The position numbers and the translations under genes were made by a program. 37,040 nucleotides of DNA, from NCBI GenBank assembly GCA_003247225.1, contig QKAK01000153.1, forward strand, positions 1 to 37,040, written 5' to 3'. Below, piece after piece: positions 6,983 to 13,618 of this stretch (position 1 is the stretch's first letter; each line of letters starts with the position of its first letter). This DNA is from Spirochaetota bacterium. Lineage in GTDB: Bacteria > Spirochaetota > Spirochaetia > Treponematales > UBA12059. The notes beneath the pieces were generated by a model that was not told where the DNA came from, did no database searches, and was given only the letters and a program-made list of their open reading frames with translations.

Positions 6983-7016
6983 CGCAGCGAACGATTTACT
7001 GCGACTGTTTTCCTTT
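6983..7016 (+). terminator. Terminator-like hairpin after tRNA-Ser(GGA)
   Basis: CGCAG (6983-6987) and CTGCG (6999-7003) pair across CGAACGATTTA and are followed by a T-rich stretch. A near copy at 7170-7190 has CGCCG/CGGCG with loop CGAACGATTCA, so one stem pair has changed on both sides. Confidence 0.55.
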
Positions 7017-7021
7017 CCGTT

Positions 7022-7155
7022 GAGAGAGGGGGATTCGAACCGAGTCCCCGCCGACCAACGGGAGGAAAAGCCGGCAGGATGCCGGCGGAAGGGGATGAGG
7101 CGGGTCGACGAAGCGCGTAGGACGCGCGCGAGGAGACCGAATCCCCCTCTCTCCG
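7022..7155 (+). repeat. Serine-tRNA-linked structured repeat, copy 3 (possible ncRNA)
   Basis: This copy has the longest ends: GAGAGAGGGGGATTCG (7022-7037) is the perfect inverse of CGAATCCCCCTCTCTC (7138-7153). With the trailing CG the right end equals the 3' end of tRNA-Ser(GGA) over 18 nt. The second hairpin is GCCGGC-AGGAT-GCCGGC (7070-7086), against GGCGCC stems in copies 1 and 2. That amounts to two compensated base-pair changes with the loop kept. The third hairpin is GCGCG-TAGGA-CGCGC (7113-7127). GGTCGACGAAGCGCG and CGAGGAGACCGAATCCCC are common to all copies. Confidence 0.82.
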
Positions 7156-7169
7156 TCGTTATTACCGGC

Positions 7170-7199
7170 CGCCGCGAACGATTCACGGCGACTTTCTTC
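7170..7199 (+). terminator. Terminator-like hairpin after repeat copy 3
   Basis: CGCCG (7170-7174) and CGGCG (7186-7190) pair across CGAACGATTCA and are followed by ACTTTCTT. It matches the hairpin after tRNA-Ser(GGA), so the tRNA 3' end and its downstream spacer are duplicated on both sides of copy 3. Confidence 0.5.
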
Positions 7200-7200
7200 G

Positions 7201-7314
7201 AGCGCTGGTAGCCAGGCCCTACGCTATCGGTCGCCGCCTAACTCCGCCAGGTCCGGAAGGAAGCAACGGTAAGCGGTTGGCCGTTGTGCCGTAGTCAGCC
7301 TGGCTACGAGCGCT
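7201..7314 (+). ncRNA. ffs: 4.5S-type signal recognition particle RNA
   Basis: The conserved SRP domain IV core CCAGGTCCGGAAGGAAGCA is present at about 7246-7265. The ends pair as a long helix: AGCGCT (7201-7206) with AGCGCT (7309-7314), and GTAGCCAGGC (7208-7217) with GCCTGGCTAC. The size is that of the small bacterial SRP RNA, which binds Ffh and targets membrane proteins. Its position directly before dnaX is a common bacterial arrangement. The exact ends are approximate. Confidence 0.95.
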
Positions 7315-7332
7315 CGAGGTTTCTTAGGCGGC

Positions 7333-7361
7333 TTGCCTCGCGCCACCCTCCGTGCTATCCT
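7333..7361 (+). promoter_or_regulatory. dnaX promoter, leaderless type
   Basis: TTGCCT (7333-7338), a 17-bp spacer and TATCCT (7356-7361) end 6 nt before the dnaX ATG at 7368. The 6 nt between (CCGCTC) contain no Shine-Dalgarno, so translation from a leaderless mRNA is predicted. Confidence 0.7.
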
Positions 7362-7367
7362 CCGCTC

Positions 7368-9113
7368 ATGCCGTACGAGATAACCGCCACTCGAAAACGA
7401 CCCCAGACCTTCGACGATCTGGCCGGCCAGGACTTCGTGTCCACGACGCTCCGGGCCTCCATCGCGAGCGGCAGGATCGCCCACGCGTACCTGTTCTCCG
7501 GTCCGCGCGGCTGCGGCAAGACGAGTACCGCCAGGATACTCGCGAGGTCGCTCAACTGCGAGCGCGGCCCAACGGACAAGCCCTGCGGCGCCTGCGACTC
7601 GTGCCTGTCCATCGCCAAGGGCTCGTCGCTCGACGTGATAGAGATAGACGGCGCCTCGAATACGTCGGTGGAGAACGTCCGGCAGATCAAGGACGAGGTG
7701 CTGTTCCCGCCGAACTCGTCGAAGTACAAGATCTACATCATCGACGAAGTGCACATGCTGTCGAACAGCGCCTTCAACGCGCTCCTGAAGACGATAGAGG
7801 AGCCGCCGCCCTATATCGTCTTCATCTTCGCGACGACCGAGCTGCACAAGGTCCCGGCCACCATCAAGAGCCGCTGCCAGCAGTTCAACTTCAGGCTGTT
7901 CTCGCTCGACGTGATCAAGGGCCTCCTCCGGAGCGCCGCTGACGATATCGGGGTAGAGGCCGACGACGACGCGCTCCTGTGGATCGCCCGCGAGGCCACC
8001 GGATCGATGCGCGACGCGTACACGCTGTTCGACCAGGTAGCCTCGTTCTCGGACGGCCGCATCACCGCGGCCAAGATCCGCGATAAGCTCGGCCTCGTCG
8101 GGAGCGAGCGGATGGGCGCGTTGATGGGCCTCTGCGCGGCGGGAGACAGGAAGGCCGCGCTCGAGACCCTCGACGCCATACTCGACTCCGGCGTGTCGGT
8201 GGAGCAGTTCGCCTCCGACGCCGTCTCGTACGCCCGGTCCTTGCTGCTGATAGCGAGCGGGGTCGAGCGGGAGAGCCTCCTGGGCGCGCCGAGGTCGTCG
8301 TTCCCGGCCGCGCTGACCGAGGCTCTCGACGCGCCGCGCCTTGAGCGCGTGCTGTCGGGCCTGTTCGACCTGTACCGCGATATGCGCTATAGCGTCAACC
8401 CGCGCTGGGAGCTCGAGCTGGCCGTCTCGAGGCTATGCGCGATACGCGACTACGTGCCGCCGGCCGAGCTCTCGAGGACGGTCCGCGACATGAAGGCCGC
8501 CATCGTCGACGGCAAGGCGCCGGGCGCGGCGGCGGTGGGATCGGCGTTGCGCGACGCCGCGGGCCAGGCGCCGACATCCGCCGGCTCCGGCGCGGAATCG
8601 CCTCGGGCGGCGCCCGCGCCGGCTTTCCGAGCCGAGCCGGACGCCGAGCGGCCGGTCGAGGAGCAGAACCGGGCAGATCCGCGAGCGGCAGCGGCCTCCG
8701 GCCCGGACGTCGACGCCATCGATACCGCGGCGCTCAGGGCCTCGCTGCTGGCGGCCGTCGGGAAGAACAGGGTGGTCCTGTCGACCTGCCTGGAGCGTTC
8801 CGGCGACTGGGCCGTCGAAGGGGACAGGCTGGTCATCCATTGCCAGAACGGCTACGACGCGGGCGCGGTACTCGCCGACGCCGGCCTGCTGGCCAAGAAG
8901 GCGCTGGATATAACCGGCCGGCCCCTGCGCATCGAGCCTCGGGCGGCCGAGCCGGCCCCGACGCCGGCCCCTCCCGCGAGGTCGGGCGACGACGACGATA
9001 CGGACGACGGGGACGACGGGCCGGCGGACCCGGTAGGCATCGTCGAGAAGGTCTTCCGCGGCAGGCGCGTTTCGGCGCCGGCCGGTAACGAACGGAGCGA
9101 ATCATGGACATGA
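7368..9113 (+). CDS. dnaX: DNA polymerase III subunit gamma/tau
   Basis: This 581-aa clamp-loader ATPase opens and loads the beta clamp and holds the polymerase III holoenzyme together. It shows Walker A (GPRGCGKTS), a four-cysteine zinc site starting LNCERGP and ending CGACDSC, Walker B (YIIDEVHML), and sensor 1 followed by the SRC arginine finger (TTELHKVPATIKSRC). The C-terminal third is an Ala/Pro-rich linker and a poorly conserved tau-like domain. The ORF track starts 28 codons earlier. The ATG at 7368 was chosen because MPYEITATRKRPQTF is the conserved N-terminus and the promoter lies directly in front. No A-rich slippery site for gamma synthesis was seen. It overlaps ybaB by 10 bp. Confidence 0.97.
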   Translation: MPYEITATRKRPQTFDDLAGQDFVSTTLRASIASGRIAHAYLFSGPRGCGKTSTARILARSLNCERGPTDKPCGACDSCLSIAKGSSLDVIEIDGASNTSVENVRQIKDEVLFPPNSSKYKIYIIDEVHMLSNSAFNALLKTIEEPPPYIVFIFATTELHKVPATIKSRCQQFNFRLFSLDVIKGLLRSAADDIGVEADDDALLWIAREATGSMRDAYTLFDQVASFSDGRITAAKIRDKLGLVGSERMGALMGLCAAGDRKAALETLDAILDSGVSVEQFASDAVSYARSLLLIASGVERESLLGAPRSSFPAALTEALDAPRLERVLSGLFDLYRDMRYSVNPRWELELAVSRLCAIRDYVPPAELSRTVRDMKAAIVDGKAPGAAAVGSALRDAAGQAPTSAGSGAESPRAAPAPAFRAEPDAERPVEEQNRADPRAAAASGPDVDAIDTAALRASLLAAVGKNRVVLSTCLERSGDWAVEGDRLVIHCQNGYDAGAVLADAGLLAKKALDITGRPLRIEPRAAEPAPTPAPPARSGDDDDTDDGDDGPADPVGIVEKVFRGRRVSAPAGNERSESWT

Positions 9114-9418
9114 GCGATATCATGAAGATGCTGAAGGACCCGCAGGCCCTCCAGCGGCAGGCCCTGGAAGCCCAGGAGCGCATGGCCGCCGTCAGCGCGG
9201 TCGGCTCGGCCGGGGGCGGGATGGTCCGCGTCACGCTGAGCGGTACGATGGAGCTCCTGAACGTCGAGATAGCTCCCGAGGCGATAGACCCGGCCGACCC
9301 GGCGATGCTCCAGGACCTGATCAAGGCCGCCCATAACGACGCTTCATACAGGGTAAAAGAGGCGCTGCAGGCTGACGTAGCGCGTAACCTCGGCTCGATG
9401 CCGGGCCTGGGCCGGTGA
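9104..9418 (+). CDS. ybaB: YbaB/EbfC-family nucleoid-associated protein
   Basis: This is a 104-aa small DNA-binding protein of the YbaB/EbfC family. It forms tweezer-like dimers and was characterised in a spirochaete as EbfC. The N-terminal helix (MKMLKDPQALQRQALEAQERM), the beta segment VRVTLSGTMELLNVEIAPEAI and the C-terminal helix are typical. It starts inside the end of dnaX and ends in a GTGA overlap with recR. The dnaX-ybaB-recR order is widely conserved, which makes the assignment firm. Confidence 0.95.
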   Translation: MDMSDIMKMLKDPQALQRQALEAQERMAAVSAVGSAGGGMVRVTLSGTMELLNVEIAPEAIDPADPAMLQDLIKAAHNDASYRVKEALQADVARNLGSMPGLGR

Positions 9419-10002
9419 AGGCCCTCGACGACCTCGTCGGCATCCTGGCCAGGCTGCCGGGCATAGGCCGGAAGAGCGCGGCCAGGATCGCCTTCCACGT
9501 CCTCAAGTCCGACGACCAATACGTCGCGCTCCTGGCGGAGCGTATCGGCTCGCTCAAGGAAAAGGTGCGCTTCTGCTCCGTCTGCGGGTCGTACACCGAG
9601 GACGATCCCTGCGAGGTCTGCTCGTCGCCGATGCGCGACCGGAGCCTGGTGTGCGTGGTCGAGCAGGCGCAGGACGTGCTGACCATCGAGGCCTCTCGCG
9701 AGTACCGTGGCGTCTACCACGTGCTCGGCGCCCTGATATCCCCGCTGGACGGCATAGGCCCCGACGCGCTCCGGCTCGACCGGCTGGTCGCCAGGGTGCG
9801 CGACCAGGGCGTAAGCGAGGTGGTCATAGCGACCAACCCGACCGTGGAGGGCGATACGACGGCCCTGTATATTAAGAAGGTGCTCGAGGGCAGCGGCGCG
9901 AGGGTGACGAGGCTGGCCACCGGCATCCCGGTCGGCGGCGACCTGGAATACGCGGACAAGCTTACCCTGGCCCGGTCGTTCCGCGGCCGAGTCGCGCTCT
10001 AG
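9415..10002 (+). CDS. recR: Recombination mediator protein RecR
   Basis: This 195-aa protein acts with RecF/RecO to load RecA at gaps. It shows the helix-hairpin-helix LPGIGRKSAARIA, the four-cysteine zinc finger (CSVCGSYTEDDPCEVC), and a Toprim domain with VVEQAQDV and VVIATNPTVEGD, ending in the usual ATGIPVGGDLEYADKLTLARS. It begins with GTG overlapping the ybaB stop (GTGA), so it is translationally coupled. It converges with the next gene only 12 bp away. Confidence 0.97.
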   Translation: MKALDDLVGILARLPGIGRKSAARIAFHVLKSDDQYVALLAERIGSLKEKVRFCSVCGSYTEDDPCEVCSSPMRDRSLVCVVEQAQDVLTIEASREYRGVYHVLGALISPLDGIGPDALRLDRLVARVRDQGVSEVVIATNPTVEGDTTALYIKKVLEGSGARVTRLATGIPVGGDLEYADKLTLARSFRGRVAL

Positions 10003-10014
10003 CCGGCCGGCCCG

Positions 10015-11514
10015 CTAGGAGCCTATCTTCCGGTAGCAGGACTCGACGATGCCGTCGAGCCCGTCGAGCGAGAAGCCGAGCCCGGCGACGCGCTCCCTGT
10101 GCTCCGACGACTCCCAGTCCATGTACGCGTTGGCGTAGTTCCTCTCGATGAAGTCGTAGACGAGGTTCTCGGCCTGGTTCTGCGCTTCCCGGGATAGCCC
10201 GGGCCTCGATCGCCGCTTGCCGAGCTCCTCGCGTATGCTCGCGCGCACCTTCGCGAGGAAGATATCCTTGTACACGTCGTATGCGCGTCCCGAGAGCCGC
10301 CGTATCCGGTCGCTGATCGATCCCGTCGGCCTTCGGTCGTCGGGTACGGATACCGGCTTGACCGGGGCGGCCGGCCGTAGCCTCGGCCGCGCCTCGGCCG
10401 TAGGCCGTTCCGGCGCCTTATCGGAAGCGGGCGCCGGCTTGGCCCGGGCCGCGGCGGGCGTCTCGGGCTTCCGCGCGACGGGCCGCTTCGCCGCCCGCGG
10501 CTTCGGCGCCGGCCGTTCGGCCGCATCCGCCGTACCCGCCGGGGCCGGCCTCCGGGGCGCGGCCTGCCCGTACATGGCCGCCTTGACGCGGCGCCAGGCC
10601 GCCTGCATGTACAGGTCGCCCTGTACGGTATAGCTATAGCGGGTAGCGATGGTCGTGGCCACCATCGTCAGTATATCGTCGTCCTGGTACTTCTTATGCC
10701 GGCCGGTCTTGATGGCCTTGAACACCTCGTAGTGCTTCGTGCCGTACTTCTTCGAGTAGAGCCAGACGATGCGCTCGAAGGCCGGGTCGTCGACGCGGAG
10801 CCAGTACTTGTGGCACCAGGCTAGCACGAGGTCCTCGTCTCGCTCGAGGCCGGACGGGATCTCGACGCGCCGCGCGTCCTCCTCGTCGAACTCTATCTTG
10901 GACGGGTCGAAGAAGTTCTTCTCGCTCTCCTCGCGCCGTTCCCGGCGCCTGCGCTCCTCGGTGGCGACGCTCGCGGCGACGAAGTCCGTGCCCTCGTCCT
11001 CGGCGGCCTGGTCGTAGAACTGGCCCAGCAGGTACGCGGCGCGATCGGCCTCGGCTCGCCGGTGGCCGAGTATCCTCGCGTAGTCGGCGTAGGCCCAGGC
11101 CGCCTGCCTGGCACGCTCAGGGTCGTCCGGCAGCATCCTGGCCACGCGCTCGACGGCCTTGAGCACCTCGTAGGTCTTGCCCAGCTTGACGCCGGACAGG
11201 GGCTCGAGCAGCGCGTCTATGTTCGCGCGCAGGCGGGCGATGATGTCGTCGGCCCGCTCGCGCATGAGGCCGCGAAGGTACTCGGGGTAGGCCGGGGACC
11301 TGGTCCTGTACAGCTTGAGGAGGACGACGCGCCGGGCGTCGTCGGGGTAGCGGGGGCGGAGGCGGCTCCGGTACACGGCGAGCGCGTCGAGCATGCGCCC
11401 CGAAGCGCGCAGCTCGAAGTAGCGCTCGATGTCCGGATCCTCGCCGTAGCGTAACTCTGGGAAGACGCGCTCGAGTATATCGTCGCGAATCTCGTCCCGG
11501 GCTCTATCTTCCAT
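10015..11514 (-). CDS. Large hydrophilic protein of unknown function with Ala/Pro/Lys linker
   Basis: This is a 499-aa cytoplasmic protein that I do not recognise. Residues 1-170 are charged and helix-rich and may hold TPR-like helices (around RARQAAWAYADYARILGHRR). A conserved-looking middle part follows (about 225-310, ending TVQGDLYMQAAWRRVKAAMYG). After a disordered, cationic Ala/Pro-rich linker (about 315-400) comes a C-terminal helical domain with AYDVYKDIFLAKVRASIREEL. No catalytic motif or membrane segment was seen. It has a strong promoter with the -10 only 8 nt from the ATG and no Shine-Dalgarno. Its position next to flaB may be incidental. Confidence 0.75.
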   Translation of the reverse strand: MEDRARDEIRDDILERVFPELRYGEDPDIERYFELRASGRMLDALAVYRSRLRPRYPDDARRVVLLKLYRTRSPAYPEYLRGLMRERADDIIARLRANIDALLEPLSGVKLGKTYEVLKAVERVARMLPDDPERARQAAWAYADYARILGHRRAEADRAAYLLGQFYDQAAEDEGTDFVAASVATEERRRRERREESEKNFFDPSKIEFDEEDARRVEIPSGLERDEDLVLAWCHKYWLRVDDPAFERIVWLYSKKYGTKHYEVFKAIKTGRHKKYQDDDILTMVATTIATRYSYTVQGDLYMQAAWRRVKAAMYGQAAPRRPAPAGTADAAERPAPKPRAAKRPVARKPETPAAARAKPAPASDKAPERPTAEARPRLRPAAPVKPVSVPDDRRPTGSISDRIRRLSGRAYDVYKDIFLAKVRASIREELGKRRSRPGLSREAQNQAENLVYDFIERNYANAYMDWESSEHRERVAGLGFSLDGLDGIVESCYRKIGS

Positions 11515-11522
11515 CGGGCGGC

Positions 11523-11551
11523 ATTATACGCGGCCCTCGGGCGCGCTTCAA
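11523..11551 (-). promoter_or_regulatory. Leaderless-type promoter of the 499-aa protein gene
   Basis: On the minus strand TTGAAG (11551-11546), a 17-bp spacer and a consensus TATAAT (11528-11523) end 8 nt before the ATG at 11514. The intervening GCCGCCCG has no ribosome-binding site. Confidence 0.7.
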
Positions 11552-11570
11552 GCGAGCGGCGCCGGCCCCT

Positions 11571-11603
11571 AAAAAGAAAGGGCCGCCCCCGGAAGGGCGG
11601 CCC
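11571..11603 (-). terminator. Intrinsic terminator of flaB
   Basis: GGGCCGCCC (11580-11588) pairs with GGGCGGCCC (11595-11603). On the minus strand the hairpin is followed by TTTCTTTTT (11579-11571). It ends the flaB transcript 25 bp after the stop codon. Confidence 0.92.
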
Positions 11604-11627
11604 TCGTCACGTCCGCGCGGCCGCTGC

Positions 11628-12488
11628 CTACTGGAGGAGCTGCAGTACCTGCTGGGTCTTCTGGTTGGCCTGGGCGAGCATCGCGTTGCCGGCCTGCGCG
11701 AGGATCTGGTTCTTGGTGAACTCGACCATCTCGCTAGCCATGTTCGCGTCGCGGATGCGGCTCTCGGCGGCTTGGAGGTTCTCCGCGCCGATATCGATGC
11801 CGCGTACCGCGTGCTCGAGCCTGTTCTGGTAGGCGCCCAGGTCCGCGCGCTGCTTGTTTACGGTCTTCAGGGCGGAATCGAGGACTCCGATGGACCTGTT
11901 GGAGCTGTCCGGATCGGACAGCGACAGGATGGAATCGTCTCCGACGTTCTTCACGCCGAGGCCCTTGGCGGTCATCGTGCCTATGTAGACGCGCTCCCGC
12001 TGGTCCATGTTGGCGCCGATGTGGAACCACATCGAGCCGGTGACGATGTTCTCTCCCGATTCGCGGGCGAAACGACCGGTAAGGACGTTCATGCCGTTGA
12101 ACTGGGCGTGGCTGGCGATGCGGTCGATCTCGTCGACGAGCTGAGAGACCTCTACCTGGATCTGCATGCGGTCCTCCGAGGTATAGATACCGTTGGAGGC
12201 CTGCACGGCGAGCTCGCGGAGGCGCTGGATGATGTCCTGCGTCTCCTGGAGGTAGCCCTCGGTGCTCTGGATGAACGAGATGCCGTTAGCGGCGTTCTTA
12301 GAGGCCATGTTCAAGCCCCTGATCTGCGAACGCATCTTCTCAGACACGGCGAGTCCCGAAGCGTCGTCGCCGGCGCGGTTGATCCGCAGCCCGGACGACA
12401 GCTTCTCCATGTTCTTCTCTACTCCGCTGTTCGTGACCCCTAGAGAGCGATTGGCGAACATCGCACTGAGGTTGTGATTAATGATCAT
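11628..12488 (-). CDS. flaB: Flagellin FlaB, periplasmic flagellar filament core
   Basis: This is a 286-aa flagellin without a signal peptide. The N-terminal D0/D1 region ([16 protein letters not shown], then [23 protein letters not shown]) and the C-terminal D0 ([16 protein letters not shown], ending LQLLQ) are near-complete matches to spirochaetal FlaB core proteins of the periplasmic filament. The short middle domain, with [18 protein letters not shown], is also spirochaete-like. The start is set by AAGGAG about 9 nt upstream. A FliA promoter lies about 190 nt upstream and a terminator follows. Spirochaetes often have several flaB genes and this window shows one. It is the main evidence for the phylum. 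Confidence 0.98.
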   Translation of the reverse strand: MIINHNLSAMFANRSLGVTNSGVEKNMEKLSSGLRINRAGDDASGLAVSEKMRSQIRGLNMASKNAANGISFIQSTEGYLQETQDIIQRLRELAVQASNGIYTSEDRMQIQVEVSQLVDEIDRIASHAQFNGMNVLTGRFARESGENIVTGSMWFHIGANMDQRERVYIGTMTAKGLGVKNVGDDSILSLSDPDSSNRSIGVLDSALKTVNKQRADLGAYQNRLEHAVRGIDIGAENLQAAESRIRDANMASEMVEFTKNQILAQAGNAMLAQANQKTQQVLQLLQ

Positions 12489-12495
12489 AACCCGA

Positions 12496-12530
12496 TCTCC
12501 TTTCCATAGAAGCGACGGCCTACGGCCGTC
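12496..12530 (-). promoter_or_regulatory. flaB leader hairpin and GGA-rich ribosome-binding region
   Basis: GACGGCC (12514-12520), loop TAC and GGCCGTC (12524-12530) form a perfect 7-bp hairpin just upstream of the flaB ribosome-binding site. Between it and the start lies ATGGAAAGGAGA, with two ANGGA motifs, one of them overlapping the Shine-Dalgarno. This matches the site pattern bound by CsrA in flagellin leaders of other bacteria. Binding here is inferred only. Confidence 0.5.
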
Positions 12531-12684
12531 TCGGCATCCGTGCCGAAATTTACGTGTCGATTTCTCCGGTACGCTGCTCCGGGCCGCACCCGTGAACGTG
12601 AACCGAATAGGGTCCGCCCGTGGACGGAGCTAGGCGCTCGCGCGTTCGCTTCGCCTCCGTCCCGTAGCGGTCCCACACTTAAAG

Positions 12685-12711
12685 CTATCGGCGTTTGGCT
12701 CGCGGGCTTTA
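12685..12711 (-). promoter_or_regulatory. FliA (sigma-28) promoter of flaB
   Basis: On the minus strand TAAA (12711-12708), exactly 15 nt, and GCCGATAG (12692-12685) differ from the sigma-28 consensus TAAA-N15-GCCGATAA only in the last base. The promoter leaves a leader of about 190 nt before flaB. Confidence 0.85.
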
Positions 12712-12754
12712 GCCCCGTTCGTATCTCGGCGGCGCCGAGCGGCCGGCGCTCGGC

Positions 12755-12783
12755 TTGTCCGGCTTCGCGGCGCGTGCTAGACT
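12755..12783 (+). promoter_or_regulatory. Promoter of the DRTGG-ATPase-hydrogenase sensor operon
   Basis: TTGTCC (12755-12760), a 17-bp spacer and TAGACT (12778-12783). Initiation about 7 nt later leaves a leader of about 30 nt that ends in GGAGG before the ATG at 12820. Confidence 0.7.
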
Positions 12784-12819
12784 CGCCCTGTCGCCGAACG
12801 AACGGGCGCTGGAGGATTC

Positions 12820-13179
12820 ATGAAGGTTCGGGATATCGTAGCTACCCTCGAGGGCGTTCTCTTGACCGGGGAGGCCCTGCTCGACTTGGATATCCAGGCC
12901 GCCTGCGGAGCCGACCTGATGAGCGACGTGATGGCGTTCGTCAAGGAGAACGTGGTGCTGCTGACCGGCCTGGTCAATCCGCAGTCCATACGCACGGCCG
13001 ACCTGATGGACATCAAGGTGGTCGTGTTCGTCCGCGGCAAGGTGCCGCCCAAGGATATGGTAGCCGAGGCGGAGCGCAACGGCATGGCGGTCGTCGCGAC
13101 CAAGTACTCGATGTTCCTGGCCTGCGGCCGGCTCTACGAGGCCGGCATCCACGGCGGCGGGACGCGCGACATCCGCTAG
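12820..13179 (+). CDS. DRTGG-domain protein of a hydrogenase-sensor operon
   Basis: This is a 119-aa protein resembling the DRTGG domain (named after a motif in related proteins), a small alpha/beta fold related to CBS-pair-linked and PTA-type regulatory domains. Sequences of this type stand beside a GHKL ATPase and an iron-only hydrogenase-like protein in many anaerobes. Visible features are the N-terminal MKVRDIVATLEGVLLTG, the middle NVVLLTGLVNPQSIRTADL and the C-terminal GMAVVATKYSMFLACGRLYEAG. The ATG is preceded by GGAGG. It is the first gene of a tight three-gene operon (4 bp to the next). Its biochemical role is unknown, but a ligand-sensing or scaffold role is likely. Confidence 0.8.
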   Translation: MKVRDIVATLEGVLLTGEALLDLDIQAACGADLMSDVMAFVKENVVLLTGLVNPQSIRTADLMDIKVVVFVRGKVPPKDMVAEAERNGMAVVATKYSMFLACGRLYEAGIHGGGTRDIR

Positions 13180-13183
13180 GCCC

Positions 13184-13618
13184 ATGAAGTTCCGTTACGA
13201 GGTTTCCGGGGAGGACATGTCCCTGGCGGGCAAGGCGAGCGGCGAGGTCAAGCGCGCCCTCGGCCGGCTCGGGGTGAGCCCGGCCGCGATCAAGCGCACC
13301 GCCGTCTGCATGTACGAGGCCGAGATGAACATGGTGATCCACGGCGGGGGAGGGGTGGCCGAGGCCGAGCTCAGCCCGGACCGCATCGTCGTCACCCTGC
13401 GCGACTCGGGGCCGGGCATCCCGGACCTCGAGCTGGCCATGCAGGAGGGCTACTCGACCGCCCCCGAGTGGATACGCGAGATGGGCTTCGGCGCCGGCAT
13501 GGGCCTGCCGAACATGAAGCGCAATTCCGACGAGCTTCGCATCGACTCGGCGCCCGGCAGCGGCACGACCGTGACGATCATGGTGAGATTCGACCCGAAC
13601 GAAGGACCCGGGGCTTGA
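13184..13618 (+). CDS. GHKL ATP-binding protein, RsbW/RsbT-like
   Basis: This is a 144-aa stand-alone GHKL-type ATPase domain of the anti-sigma-factor kinase class. The N box (YEAEMNMVIHG), G1 box (LRDSGPGIPDLELA) and G2 region (FGAGMGLPNMKRNSD) are intact, as is the final SAPGSGTTVTIMV strand pair. Such proteins phosphorylate anti-anti-sigma or similar partners. No partner of that kind is in the window. It has no clear Shine-Dalgarno and starts 4 bp after the previous stop, suggesting translational coupling. Its placement between a DRTGG protein and a HydS-like sensor suggests it passes on a redox or H2 signal (inference). Confidence 0.88.
   Translation: MKFRYEVSGEDMSLAGKASGEVKRALGRLGVSPAAIKRTAVCMYEAEMNMVIHGGGGVAEAELSPDRIVVTLRDSGPGIPDLELAMQEGYSTAPEWIREMGFGAGMGLPNMKRNSDELRIDSAPGSGTTVTIMVRFDPNEGPGA

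Noticed and set aside
6296-7155. Structured repeats as degenerate tRNA pseudogenes or a CRISPR array
   Set aside because: They lack D-arm and anticodon arm sequence and begin with an inverted T-arm. There are only three copies with unequal spacing and no repeat-spacer pattern.
6197-7211. ORFs of 84-151 aa on both strands across the tRNA cluster, with recurring peptides such as ERGGFEPP and VDEARRTRARRPN
   Set aside because: They lie over tRNA genes and the structured repeats. Peptide similarity reflects RNA-level repeats, there are no ribosome-binding sites, and such peptides are typical mis-annotations of tRNA regions.
8935-9065. Programmed frameshift site for a gamma form of DnaX
   Set aside because: No A- or T-rich slippery heptamer followed by a stem was found. 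The region is GC-rich linker sequence.
12540-13187. 215-aa plus-strand ORF covering the flaB leader and the DRTGG gene
   Set aside because: It would cross the FliA promoter and overlap a gene with a clear GGAGG-ATG start in another frame.
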